From positions 1,364,001 through 1,428,000 of the forward strand of contig JAESUZ010002554.1 of NCBI GenBank assembly GCA_017311185.1: a stretch of 64,000 nt of DNA. The letters run 5' to 3'. Shown in pieces: positions 1 to 9,951 of the stretch. The DNA comes from Proteles cristata cristata (taxonomy: Eukaryota; Chordata; Mammalia; Carnivora; Hyaenidae). A program made the position numbers and the translations under genes. Position 1 is the first letter of the stretch, and every line of letters begins with the position of its first letter. The notes beneath the pieces are model-generated. The model made no database searches and was not told the DNA's origin. It saw only the letters and a list, made by a program, of their open reading frames with translations.

Positions 1-1565
1 AAATAAAAATAAATGAATACTTAGATGCATCATTACGCAATTAAAAATAAGAAATTAAAAATAAATTTTTCTAAAAAATATTAAAATCTATTAGAAAAAT
101 CAGAGTCTTATAGGCATGACCATTAGGCAGACAGCTGACTTCACATCAGCAACTATAGATACTAGTTGACAATGGAGCAATATCTACCAATTGCTGAGGG
201 GAAATCACTCTCAACCTAGAATCCTATGCCTTGCAAAACCACCTCTGATATCAGGTCCAGAACCTAAGCAGAAAAAGGCTTTCTTGGGAAGAAAGGTTTC
301 AGTTCTTCCTTCTTATGGCATCATTTCCTTGGACACAGGCTGAGTTAAGACAAATGTGGAATGTTACATATAAGAGACAATAATCTATCTAATTTACTGT
401 GAAATTTCTGATTAGTGAGAGTTCTTCACTGAGAATGCTATAGGTAGGCAGACAAGTATTGGGCTTATATGATAGGAACAATATAAAAGGGTTAAAGCAG
501 TGGCTTCTCTGTGCCAAGTTAAACTACATACATGTTGAAGTTATTCCTATTTGTTGCACATATCCTTGATAGGTAAGGGGAGAGATAAGAAGCTGTGTAC
601 ATATATAGCTTTAGAGCTTCCCACTGGGAAAAATACTATCTTTCTTGACTTCTATCCTTCTATAAATCTAAATCAATGTAATGACAGATTCAATCCTATT
701 GTGTTATGTGAGTTTGATTGCCAGTCCTAACTTATGATCACTGCTAGTGTGAGACACTCTCATTATAGGGAAATAAAAACATTTTTCCACATATAAGGCT
801 AAGAGAATTTTTCACTCACAAACAATCACTTAAAAAATTATAAAGAACATACTTAAGCAAGAAGAGATTTTAACTGTGATGCAAGATGCAAAACTAAGCA
901 GAAAAACTGAAAAAAAAAGCCACAAAGTATCCAAAAACATGAAACTAAATCTCTGAACAAGAATAATAGAAAAGGATATGGAGCCTTCACTGAATATTCA
1001 GCATATCAACATCTATTTCCTGTTTGGGAGAAGGATAGAGGTCCTAAAGCTGAACAACTTTACACTCTTTTTGAAACATTTATAAAGTATATACTTTTTA
1101 AATTTAAGAATAACTATTGAAATGATAGAAATAATCTCTCCACTTCTGAATTCATAGAGAAAAAAAGAATATAAAAATTTTAACAGTTCATCTGAAAGTA
1201 GAAAAGAAGATAAAAAGAAGGAAAGAGAAAGGGTGAAATCTAGATAATCAATGTATTTATTTCCTTTTTTGCTGTGGCTGTCAGGAAACCCAGATAAATT
1301 TTTTCTCAATTATTACATTGTATTCCTAATATGGTTTATCTTTCCTTCTCATAAGATAATTTTTATCTCTTTCGCTTTCATTTACAATGTCCAGATATTG
1401 AAATTAACTTCCTTTTTGTATTAGAATTACAGGATGTTTGAACTAGAAAAGTTCTTAGAGATCTTCTAGTCTAAGGATAAAAAAACAAAGCAGGTATGCT
1501 ACTATGATCCTATCTTGTGCATTAAGCAGACATTCCTAACAAAATACTGTGTTCCTTCTTACTAA
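1..1565. other. Unresolved AT-rich non-coding sequence
   Basis: No gene, exon or recognisable transposable element was found. The stretch is AT-rich with short A-runs. A weak resemblance to an old MIR or L3-type fossil occurs near 1438-1495 ('gttcttagagatcttctagtc'). A 98-codon minus-strand frame at 1013-1309 is low-complexity (Ser, Phe, Lys) and has no family signature. Confidence 0.5.
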
Positions 1566-1581
1566 GCCTAATCATGGTCTT

Positions 1582-1718
1582 TTTTTTTTTTTTTGTCTTT
1601 AGAACTGGTCTATATTTTTTTTTTTTTTTTTTTTTTTGGCGTGGTGTATTTTTTTTTCACAAATAGTTTATTGTCACAATAAATTTCCATATAACACCCA
1701 GTGCTCATCCCAACAAGT
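1582..1718 (-). mobile_element. 5'-truncated L1 3' end with composite poly(A) tail
   Basis: The sequence from 1658 to 1718 is the reverse complement of the carnivore L1 3' terminus ('gcacttgttgggatgagcac' to 'caataaactatttgtg'). Read on the minus strand, it is followed by A9, a 12-nt non-L1 stretch, about A23, a roughly 20-nt non-L1 stretch, and a final A13-14. The whole unit is flanked by a perfect 16-bp target-site duplication, gcctaatcatggtctt, at 1566-1581 and 1719-1734. It therefore inserted as one event. The insert is only about 137 bp and has no coding capacity. Confidence 0.85.
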
Positions 1719-1734
1719 GCCTAATCATGGTCTT

Positions 1735-2013
1735 AAAGTACTTCTCAAAAAGCTTTCTTATTTGATTCTGTTGGCTCAAGAGGTAAAACCTATCTACGAA
1801 TCCAGATCAAGTCAAATTACATCTTTGAGGGATGAAGAGATTGAGACGTGGACCGGTGAGACAATTTGCCCCAGGCCACATAAAAACTGAGACAAGAACT
1901 GTGCCTACCGAGCTGAGTTTTCTATACCAGACTGAGTCAATAAATCCTGGATGCGTTCCCCAATCAAGAAAACTTCTGTCACCTGAGAATGCTGCTGTTA
2001 CCCTTCTGGAATC
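1735..2013. other. Unresolved non-coding sequence
   Basis: No repeat family or gene recognised. Two overlapping short plus-strand frames here start inside or next to the L1 fragment and show no protein signature. Confidence 0.4.
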
Positions 2014-2213
2014 TTATTTTTAATTTAATTTAATTTAATTTAATTCCTTTAAAGGAAGGTCAGAGAGAGAGGGAGACACAGAATTGGAAACAAGCTCCAG
2101 GCTCTGAGCTAGCAGTCAGCACAGAGCCCGACGTGGGGCTTGAACCCACGAACCGTGAGATCATGACCTGAGCCGAAGTCAGATGCTTAACTGACTGAGC
2201 CACCCAGGCGCCC
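2014..2213 (-). mobile_element. SINEC_Fc-type Can-SINE, antisense
   Basis: The antisense tRNA-derived head ends at 2213 ('tgagccacccaggcgccc'). The B-box region reads 'cttgaacccacgaaccgtgagatcatgacctgag', given here only as a landmark. The tail is a (TTTAA)n run at 2018-2044, which is a degenerate A-rich SINE tail now behaving as a pentanucleotide repeat. Confidence 0.9.
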
Positions 2214-2743
2214 TTAATATTGTTTTTTAAAAAGCCAGTTGCAGTTTACAGTTTTAGACAGGATTAAGGAAACATTCCATTTTGCTCCTCCTACTAATCA
2301 CAACAGCAACAACAAAAGAAACCTGGACAAAATACATAAGTCCAAAAACTGGAGAAGAGAAGGTGGTTAGACTAGGAGCTTGGGACTTGAGTAATTACCT
2401 GGAAGTGAATTCCCTAGGTTTTTTTTTTTTCTTGCCTCCTATTTGTCCTGAGCTTGGCACTAGATAAGCCTACAATTTGCAAACAGGTAAAGACCAAAAA
2501 TTAGCCAGAAGAGGAGTCTAGGCTTTCTATACAAATAATGTGAAAAGTTCTTTGTGAAAAGGACACCCTAATGGGTCAGAAACCTTTATCTATACCTACT
2601 TACTCATAGGGCTCAGACCATGAACCCCTCCGTTACCCTGACAGGCATTGTGGGATGGAGTCCCTCAGGCAGAACCCTGTGGCCCATCCTCTTTGCAGTA
2701 AGGAGATGGGGACGCTCCCCTACAGAAGGGTTGTTTCTGCCTT
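2214..2743. other. Unresolved non-coding sequence
   Basis: No gene or clear repeat. It contains a 61-codon chance frame at 2282-2467 and a T-run at 2419-2430. Confidence 0.4.
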
Positions 2744-3136
2744 CTATGAGTCCGTTCGAGTTGCCATAGCAGGAGACAGCAGATTGGGTGGCTTAGACGA
2801 CAGAAAATTATTTTCTCACGGTTCTGGAGGCTGAAGCCTGAGTTAGGCTGCCTTTGGATTGGTTTCTGGTGAGATCTCAGTTCCTGGCTTGTAGATGGGC
2901 TGCCTTCTCACTGCATCTTCATGTGGTCTTTTCTCCAGCACACACCGAGAGACCAAGGTGTCTCTTCCTAGTCCTATCAGATTAGGGCCTTATCTTTATG
3001 ACCTCATTTACCCTTAATTACCCTAAATATTTAACCTTAATTATCTGGAGGCACTATCTCCAGATACAATCACATTGGGGGTTAGGACTTCAGTGTATGA
3101 ATTTTTGGAGGTGAGTGACAAGTCAGTCCGTGACAA
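2744..3136 (-). mobile_element. MLT1-type (ERVL-MaLR) solo LTR, antisense
   Basis: The block has the landmarks of an antisense MLT1 LTR in order: 'gagtccgttcgagttgccat', 'gattgggtggcttagacgac', 'attttctcacggttctggag', 'cctatcagattagggcctta', 'cagatacaatcacattgggg' and 'aggacttcagtgtatgaatt'. No internal retroviral coding sequence accompanies it, so it is a solo LTR fossil of a non-autonomous endogenous element shared across placental mammals. The subfamily is not resolved. Confidence 0.85.
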
Positions 3137-3224
3137 ATCTTATCCTGCGGTAATGAGGAGGTGTGGCCCTCTGGCAGAGCCCTCTGCATGGAACCCTGAC
3201 TTCCATCCCTGCCCTGCACTAATG

Positions 3225-4360
3225 AGGAAACAAAATGGATACAAATGAAAACCTTCCATCAAATGAAAACCTTTTGCTTTTGATAAAATCCTTGCTAAAA
3301 GAATGAAAAAAAATAAGGCACAGATTGGGAGAAAATATTTTCAGATCACTATCTCATAATGAACTTGTATTTAGGATAATAAAGAAGTCACTAAGCTGAA
3401 TAGTAAGAAAACAAACAATCCAATTAGAATATGGGCAAAGGACTTGAATAGACACTTGTCTAAAGAGGACATGCCAATGGTAAATAAACATACATTTCCC
3501 TGCAGGGAAATACAAATTAAAGACGCATGATTTACATATTACACACATATAAAAAAATAACAAAAATTAAAAATATCAGTAGTGCCAAGTGTGGATGAGG
3601 AATGTAAAATGGTTTAGCCACTTTAGAAAATAGTTTATCAGTTTCTTATAAAATTAAATATACGCATACCATATGACCCAGCAATCTCTGTCATGGGTTA
3701 TTTATCTTAGAGAAATGAAGAGTTATGTTCACACTAAAAACCTGTACACAAATATTCATTGCAGCTTTCTTTGTTCTAGTCAAAAACTGGAGGCAGCCCA
3801 AATATCCTACACCAGGTGAATGGATAGACAAACTGGTAAACCCACACTGTGGAATAACTACTCAGTAATCAAATTAACGATTGACACACATAAAAATTTA
3901 GATGCGTATCAAAGGAATTATGCTGAGGAAAAGAAGCTAATCTCAAAGGGTTATCACATCTGGTATAATTCCATTTACATAATATTCTAGAAGAGACAAA
4001 ATCATAATGGTGAACAGGTCAGTGGTAGCCAGGAGTTAGGTTTGGGGGTGGGAAATAACCTGAAGGAATTTCTTTATAGTGATAGACCAGTTCTGTAACT
4101 TGACTAGATTGATGGTTACACCAGTTACAGAACTATATACACACACACAAACATCTCACAAAATGTCCATGCCAGAACTTGTGAAATCCACGTAAAGTCT
4201 GTACTTGATTTTTGAAAATGCACTATAATTATGTAAGATATTATCTTTAGAGGAAACTGGGTGAGGTACATGAAATTTCTGTGTATTATTTCTAGAATTT
4301 TTTTGTGACCCCAAAACTATTTCAAAATAAGCAGCTATGATTTTAAAGATCTGTTGTAAC
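3225..4360 (+). mobile_element. Old L1 (L1M-type) ORF2 3' region and 3' UTR
   Basis: Degraded sense L1 sequence. Landmarks in order are 'tatgggcaaaggacttgaat', 'taaagaggacatgccaatgg', 'ccatatgacccagcaatctc', 'cattgcagctttctttgttc', a degenerate 'gtggaataactactcagta', and the 3' UTR phrase 'gtggtagccaggagttaggt'. No frame longer than about 70 codons survives. The divergence is much higher than for the younger L1s elsewhere in the window, so this copy is ancient. Confidence 0.8.
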
Positions 4361-5974
4361 AAAAATGTTTAAATGTTCCAGTTTCAAGCCTGTCTGACTT
4401 CAAACCAATGCTCTTATGCACTATACACTAGTAATGATCCATTGGAAAAATGGCTATAGACATAAATAAGTAAACATGAATATGAGACACTGAACTTCTT
4501 TTTGTTTCCTTAGACCCTAGGAGAACAAAACGCAAAAGTAATGACATGAGAGAATTATGGCATTTGAAGTCGGATGGTTTCAGTAGATTTTATATACCAG
4601 CTCTGTTAGGACAAGTCTCACTTGCCTGTTATACAGTGATCTCATAACATATTATGAATTCTCTTTGCTAGGTTTTCATATCTATATTCAGCCATCACCT
4701 TATTTTAGATGTTTTTCCCTGGAATATTTTTGTGTTAAAATTTAATGCTCCCAAAAGCTATTATCATTTTAGTTAGTTAATTGAGAGCTAAGTGTAAGGG
4801 AAACCAATGAGTTTAAAACAAGCTTTTTAAAAGCTGGAGCCTGTATGCTTTTTATTATTTCTCTTGCCCTAGTATCTCATTAGTGTTATCACATTCCTAA
4901 AATACTTAAAATAGTTAAAAGTATAAGATACACAAGTATGGAGAGACCTTAAGAGACAGCATTTTGAAGCTCTCAAAAATGTTAACTGGGAAATACATAA
5001 AACAACTCTTTACTTGTCAGGGTTAAGGTCATGGGAAACACATCTGTTTGCATTTGTAGAGTATACTGTCACAGTAAACTATGCTGCATGAAGCCGTGGA
5101 GCAAAAAGCACAGCGAAATTGTGCAGTTACATCATCAGCTAAGCATGTATATCACAAATTGCTTGAAAGCAATCATCGCAATATTCTGAATCCCACCAAA
5201 ATGTTATGATTAAACATCCACAACAAAGGCTGTGTCCAAAAGGCCCTGCTTTTGTTCTGACCAGGGTTTATTTGAAGAAAATGGAATGTGATTGTAATAA
5301 GAAGCTTGGGCTGGCTCGCTCTTCAACTCATTAAGCTGCTGTAATGTGCAGAGGCAGCGGGGTAGAGAGGGGCAGGCTCAGGAGAGGCTCATAAGTTTCA
5401 CACACCACCCTGGGGCTGGACAAGAGAATGGGGGTGACAGGTGCACAGGGACGTACATGAAGTCCTCCATCAGATGACTCTCCTGGAGCTGGAACCCTCC
5501 TGGAGCTGCCTTCAGGGCAGAGCTCTCAGGAAGGTACACTCTATCATAGTCAAAAATTCCAGTGATACATTGTTCATGAGAAAAATCAGACAAGGCAATT
5601 ACAGGAAAGAGCAGGAAGCCACCGCTGTCTTCCAATCAGATTTTCAATATTTAACCATCACTTCCTAAGTACAGTTGGGCTCTGTGAATTATGCAGCATG
5701 CACAAGGCTGTCCGAGGAGATTTGCTCCTAATAATGGATTTTTTGCATCACAAATGAATAGGGCTGTTCATCTTTGTATTCATCTCCTTTCCTGGGGCTG
5801 CTTTTGCCTAATTTGCATTTTTACCTGTGGCTTTTACTTTATTATAAGAAATGTGAAAAATATGAAGAATTCTGTCTTTACCGTGGCCCCTAAGTGCCTG
5901 AACTGGTTGATACTATATTAAATATGTTCATTTGTGTATTTTGTTCTCACTTGCAAACAGGGCTGTAAATAGGT
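4361..5974. other. Repeat-free non-coding block
   Basis: Apart from a possible MIR head remnant near 4385-4430, no interspersed repeat is recognisable across about 1.6 kb, which is unusual in this repeat-dense window. Several short frames (75-85 codons at 5378-5668 on both strands, 76 codons at 5691-5921) overlap each other and match no family I know. See the separate entry for possible regulatory content. Confidence 0.5.
5040..5900. promoter_or_regulatory. Candidate non-coding regulatory block
   Basis: This repeat-free stretch is enriched in motifs common in developmental enhancers. It has a POU octamer ATTTGCAT at 5812-5819 ('cctaatttgcatttttacc'), 'ctcctaataatggatt' and 'atttgcattttt'. 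There is no CpG island. Function is inferred only from composition and absence of repeats; cross-species conservation was not measured. Confidence 0.3.
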
Positions 5975-6016
5975 ACAAGTCATATACATATACATATATA
6001 CACATACACATACACA
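5975..6016. repeat. (TACA/CACATA)n simple repeat
   Basis: Alternating 'catatacatatacatatata' followed by 'cacatacacatacaca' forms a degenerate alternating purine-pyrimidine microsatellite. Confidence 0.8.
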
Positions 6017-6084
6017 AATCCAAATATACTCTTTTTCCATCAAAAGAATAAAAACAGGTACTGGCCTGCTGAGAGCTGAAGGTG

Positions 6085-6495
6085 ACAAAGAAATAGGTGT
6101 AGCTGAGATAGATCAAATGAAAAGTGGGAAGTCAAACACATAGAAACAGAGAGTAGAATGCTGGTCACCAGGGGCTGGGCAGTGGGGGACTTAGGAAGAT
6201 GTTGGTCAAAGGGTACAAATTTGCAGTTAGAAGATGAATAAGTTCTAAAGATCTGATGCACAGCATAGTGGTTATAGTCAGCAATACTGTGTTATATACT
6301 TCAAAGTTGCTAAAAGCCTAGACCTTAAATGTTCTCACCACAAAAAAGAAATGATAATTCTATTATGTGATAGAAGTGTTGGTTAAGGCTAAGGTGGTAA
6401 TCATGCTGCAATATATAAACGTATCAAATCAACATGCTATACACCTTAAACTTACACAATGTTTTGTGTCAAATATATCTAATTATATCTAAATC
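6085..6495 (+). mobile_element. Old L1 3' UTR (L1M-type)
   Basis: Typical sense landmarks are present: 'atgctggtcaccaggggctg', 'agtggttatagtcagcaata', 'cttaaatgttctcaccacaa' and 'catgctatacaccttaaact', then the AT-rich end. A related 3' UTR is seen at 35060-35580. No coding capacity. Confidence 0.75.
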
Positions 6496-6499
6496 CAAA

Positions 6500-6855
6500 A
6501 ATTAGGTTATTTGACATTAAAGAAATAGTAGGAGCCAGGGGCATTTTTCACAGTACCTTAGAGTTGGTGGTGGCTGGGAATTGGCTACTGCCCTTTGGGC
6601 AGCTTTGAAGCTACAGGGAGGGCATTCACATTTAGCACAACACTTTCAGGCTGAAGGGTAAGGGTGGCTATCTTTTCTCCCAAGGAGGGAGAATGCTCAC
6701 TTGTTAAGAGAATGCCTGGGTTTTGACCTTTTCCTGGCACAATTTAACTATTAGGATTTTCAGATCATACTTGGCATTAAGGATGTCATAATAAACTCTA
6801 CTTTCTAAGGTTTCTGATCCTTAAGTATAATTCAAGGGAAGTAGTAGCTTATTTT
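6500..6855. other. Unresolved non-coding sequence
   Basis: No repeat family or gene was recognised in this stretch. Confidence 0.4.
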
Positions 6856-6857
6856 CA

Positions 6858-6952
6858 TCTAAATATATATAATATATTTATATTTATATTATGTATATAT
6901 TTCATCTGTATATGTATATATTTCATCTATATATATATATTTATGCCTTAAT
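6858..6952. repeat. AT-rich (TATA)n simple repeat
   Basis: Nearly pure A/T with several 'atatatat' runs and a repeated phrase 'tatatatttcatct' (around 6894-6907 and 6916-6929). It lies immediately 5' of the antisense L1. Confidence 0.8.
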
Positions 6953-6957
6953 TTTTC

Positions 6958-7164
6958 CAGTTTTATTTAGATATAATTGAAATACAACATTTTATAAATT
7001 TAAGGTATAAAACTGGTCAATTCGATATACTTGTATACTGCAAAGTGATTACCACTACAGTGTTAGTCAGCACTTCTATTATGTCACATAATTACCATTT
7101 CTTTTCTGTGGTAAGAATATTTAAGATCCACTCTCTTAGCAACTTTCAAGTATGTAATGCAGTA
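6958..7164 (-). mobile_element. L1 3' UTR, antisense, left part of a split copy
   Basis: Antisense L1 3' UTR landmarks are 'tttatttagatataattgaa', 'atacaacattttataaattt', 'tactgcaaagtgattaccac' and 'ctcttagcaactttcaagta'. The L1 sequence stops at the Tigger boundary and resumes at 8263 without loss, so the two parts are one interrupted element. Confidence 0.85.
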
Positions 7165-8262
7165 CAGTAAAACCTTGGACCTGTAGTCTTGTTCTGCAAG
7201 TGTTCTGCAAGCTGAGCAAACATTTTTTTCTTTTTCTAATGTTTATTTGCTTTTGAGAGAGAGAGAGAGAGAGAGAGAGACCAAGGAGAGTGGGGGAGGG
7301 GCAGAGAAAGAGGGAGACACAGTATCTGAAGCTGGCTCCTGGCTCTGGGCTGTCAGTACAGAGCCCAAGGTGGGGCTTGAATACACGAGGCGGGAAATCA
7401 AGACCTGAGCTGAAGTCAGACACTTCACCAACTAGGCCACTCAGACAACCTGATGAGCAAACATTTCTAATAAATTTTAACTTGATAAATGAATTTGCCT
7501 TGTAATAGGAGTAGTATATGACACTGAATGTCACATGATCACAACTGAGTCAATGGTTCTTCTCTCTCTGGCTGTCTCTTGCTGTGGACTTGTGGGTGAT
7601 TGTCCCCCATGCTCAGCTGCTTGGTCTCATGCTGTGGCATTTGCAGAAATCAGTGATTTTTCAGAACGTTGGAAGGTGCCCTCCACTGGCACTGGTGTAT
7701 TTTTTTTTTTCTCACTTGAAAGTACCTATGGACAGTCCTTTGCTTTTCCCTACAAGAGTAAGCTTAGGAATGCTTTGCTTCATCTAGGTCAGGCTGCATA
7801 TAGACCCTTTCCTCTGCTGCCTTATTGCCAGTTACATTAAATACACTATATGACAAGAACTTACTAATACTGTACTGTAGTCAATCTCCGTGTGAGCATC
7901 TACAATGGCCTCCATGCAGAAAATTCCATTGAGCCAATAGATAGCAGTGATTCTGTTAGTGATAGTGAAAGTCGTCCTACACAATGATCCTCCTTTCTGT
8001 TGTCTCCCTCACACCAGCCACGAAAGTGTTCAAAGGTAAGTGCGGGTTAATTTGTTTATTTTTCTCTATATTTTATATTTTCTTTATTATTTTGCATTAT
8101 ATTACAGTATTATAATCATTTTTGTATGAATGTTTTGGGGTTGTGGAATGAATCATCTGAGTTTCCATTATTTCTTATAGGAAACTTAGCTTTGATTACA
8201 AGTGCTTCGGATTACAAGCATTTTTCTGGAATGAATTATGCTTGCAAACCAAGGTTTTACTG
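7165..8262. mobile_element. Non-autonomous Tigger-type (TcMar) DNA transposon
   Basis: The element begins CAGTAAAACCTTGG (7165-7178) and ends CCAAGGTTTTACTG (8249-8262), a perfect 14-bp terminal inverted repeat. Imperfect inversion continues inward ('tgcaagcataattcatt' on the right). A TA dinucleotide at 7163-7164 precedes the left end, as expected for Tc1/mariner insertion; the right-hand TA has become TT. Without the SINE inside it (7226-7453) it is about 0.86 kb and encodes no transposase, so it relied on a partner. From memory it matches the carnivore-lineage Tigger1a_Car group. The 101- and 67-codon frames at 7535-7840 are chance frames inside it. Confidence 0.85.
7226..7453 (-). mobile_element. 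Can-SINE inside the Tigger element, antisense
   Basis: Antisense SINEC copy with a (GA)n run at about 7255-7280 and a diverged tRNA head ('ggccactcagacaacc'). It is flanked by a perfect 13-bp target duplication, tgagcaaacattt, at 7213-7225 and 7454-7466. The duplicated site is Tigger sequence, so the SINE is younger than the Tigger copy. Confidence 0.92.
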
Positions 8263-8680
8263 TTTTGTTAATTATAATCATCATGCTGCACATTAGATTC
8301 TCAGAACTTATTTATCTTATAACTGGAGGTATACACTTTTTGACCAATAATCTCCATTCCTACCTGCTCCTCCACCCCCAATAACCACTACTCTACTCTG
8401 TTTCTATGATTTCACCTTTTTTAGATTCCACATATAAGTGATATCATATAGTACTTAGTAGTTATTTGTCTTTCTCTGTCAGAGTTATTTCACTTAGCAT
8501 AATGCCCTGAAGTTTCATCCATGTTGTCCCAAATGGCAGGGTTATTTCCTTCTTTCTCATCGCTGAGTGATTATGTATATAGAATCTCATTTCTCTATTC
8601 ATTTGTTGATGGACACTTAGGTTGGTTTCATATCTTGACTGTTGTGAATAATATCACAACAAACCTGAGAGTTCGTGCCT
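8263..8680 (-). mobile_element. L1 3' region, antisense, right part of the split copy
   Basis: The sequence continues the L1 interrupted at 7164. Landmarks are 'catcatgctgcacattagat', 'tttagattccacatataagt', 'ttcacttagcataatgccct', 'tgttgatggacacttaggtt' and 'gttgtgaataatatcacaac'. It is 5' truncated and non-coding. Confidence 0.85.
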
Positions 8681-8730
8681 TTATTAGGGCTATACCAATG
8701 AAAAACAAGAACACCTGTATAATGAGATTT

Positions 8731-8872
8731 CCTATCTTTCTTCCTTTTTCTCCTTTCTCTCTTTCTTCCTCTCTCTTTACACCTTTCTTCCTCCCTCCCT
8801 CCGTCCCTCCCTTCCTTCCTCTCTCCCTCCTTTCCTCCCTTCCTTCCTGCCCTCCACCATCCCTCTGTCCTC
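8731..8872 (+). repeat. Polypyrimidine (TTCC/CTTT)n tract
   Basis: About 140 bp of almost uninterrupted C/T on the plus strand, mixing cttcct, ccctccct and tttctctc units. The 145-codon plus frame and 100-codon minus frame across it are low-complexity artefacts. Long homopurine-homopyrimidine tracts can adopt triplex (H-DNA) structure. Confidence 0.9.
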
Positions 8873-8880
8873 TCCCTCAG

Positions 8881-9074
8881 CAGAAGTTTTTGAGTGCCAG
8901 CCATATTCCAGATAGACACTGTACTAGGCTCTCAGGAAATCATGCTAACAAGAAGTAGCCACTGTCATATGGCTGACTTTACAATATAATGTGTTGATTG
9001 TAAAGTAAAGAGGCAATTGCAACTGAATGTAATAAGTGGAATAACATGATGATGATGATGGCGACAATAGGGAT
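8881..9074. other. Unresolved sequence with a short (ATG)n run
   Basis: Contains 'gagtgccagccatattccag', which may be an old MIR or L2 3' remnant, and an (ATG)n run at 9047-9062. Confidence 0.35.
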
Positions 9075-9160
9075 TTATGTTAATTAGATCATTCTCTCAA
9101 CCACCCCTTGAGCTAGGTACCAATCTTATTCCTATTTTACCAGTGAAAAGCTGAGGCTAG
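9075..9160 (-). mobile_element. MIR, antisense, left half (split by SINE)
   Basis: Degenerate antisense MIR core: 'ctcaaccaccccttgagcta', 'cctattttaccagtgaaaag', 'ctgaggctag'. It continues after the SINE at about 9383-9480 ('gtaaaggtggaatttgaatt'). Confidence 0.7.
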
Positions 9161-9378
9161 GGGCGCCTGGGTGGCTTAGTCGGTTAAGCGTCCGACTTTC
9201 GCTTAGGTCATGATCTCGCGGTTCGTGGGTTCTGTCCCCGCGTCGGGCTCTGTGCTGACTGCCAGCTCAGAGCCTGGAGCCTGTTTCAGTCTGTGACTCC
9301 CTCTCTCTGACCCTCCCCTGCTCATGCTGACTCTCTCTCTCTCTCCTAGAAATAAATAAAACATTAAAAAAAAAAAAA
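9161..9378 (+). mobile_element. SINEC_Fc, 'gcttag...cctagaaataaa' subtype
   Basis: Full-length head-to-tail copy. The head is 'gggcgcctgggtggcttagt', the A-box-like stretch is TGGCTTAGTCGG, and the tail is 'cctagaaataaataaaacat'. The target duplication is gaaaagctgaggctag (9145-9160) against gaaaacctgaggctaag (from 9383). The subtype markers 'cttagtcgg', 'ctttcgcttagg' and 'cctagaaataaa' recur in other copies of this window. Confidence 0.95.
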
Positions 9379-9382
9379 GAAA

Positions 9383-9480
9383 GAAAACCTGAGGCTAAGT
9401 CAATTTTGCATATTTATGCACTTAGCAAATGTAAAGGTGGAATTTGAATTCTTTCTAGGAAGTCATACAAAGCAAGCACT
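9383..9480 (-). mobile_element. MIR, antisense, right half
   Basis: Continuation of the MIR interrupted at 9160, covering the region corresponding to '...agtggcagagccaggattcgaa' in diverged form. Together the halves form one MIR of about 180 bp. Confidence 0.65.
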
Positions 9481-9654
9481 TTGATCCTAATTGGTTGTAT
9501 GGGACAAAATGGTGGTGGGAATGTGCAACCAAGGTAGTCTTGGAAGATTCAAGACTGGTCAGGGAAGGCTTCTTAGAGGAAGGTATAGCTAATCTGAAAA
9601 CTTCATAAAGACAAATAGCGGAAAAAGTAAATATTCTTAAAGAATAAGATAAAT
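9481..9654. other. Unresolved sequence between two MIRs
   Basis: No recognised element. Included because it separates two MIR fossils in opposite orientation. Confidence 0.35.
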
Positions 9655-9747
9655 TTGGGTCTGAAATCTGGCTATTCCCACTTTGTAGCTTGGGTGCAAT
9701 GTTTAATTTCTCAGCCCCAACTGCCTTTTCTATTAAAAAAAATAAGG
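9655..9747 (+). mobile_element. MIR, sense, left half (split by SINE)
   Basis: Sense MIR landmarks in diverged form: 'tttgtagcttgggtgcaatg', 'taatttctcagccccaactg', 'ttctattaaaaaaaataagg'. The remainder follows the SINE at 9952. Confidence 0.65.
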
Positions 9748-9951
9748 TGAGGACTGGATGGCTCAGTCAGTTAAATGTCCAACTTTGGCTCAGGTCATGG
9801 TCTCACAGGTCGTGAGTTTGAACCCTGAGTGAGGATCTGTGCTGACAGATCAGAACCTGGAGACTGCTTCAGATTCTGTGTCTTCTTCTCTCTCTGCCCC
9901 TCCCAGCTTGGTCTCTCTCTCTCTCAAAAATAAATAAACATTAATTTTTTT
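9748..9951 (+). mobile_element. SINEC_Fc-type Can-SINE
   Basis: Diverged head ('actggatggctcagtcagtt'), body 'tctgtgctgacagatcagaa' and tail 'caaaaataaataaacatt'. A short target duplication, aataagg, occurs on each side (9741-9747 and 9953-9959). It has lost the first few bases of the usual head. Confidence 0.9.

Noticed and set aside
2744..3136. Possible endogenous retroviral genes next to the MLT1 LTR
   Set aside because: No gag-, pol- or env-like frame lies near; this is a solo non-coding LTR.
7136..7534. 132-codon minus-strand frame
   Set aside because: It is composed of L1, Tigger and SINE sequence with (GA)n-derived Ser-Leu repeats.
8521..8958. 145-codon plus-strand frame
   Set aside because: It runs through antisense L1 and a polypyrimidine tract, so the Ser/Pro/Leu/Phe-rich protein is an artefact of composition.
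9161..9235. tRNA-like A and B boxes
   Set aside because: They belong to the tRNA-derived head of the Can-SINE; there is no complete cloverleaf, and the same holds for all other SINE heads here.
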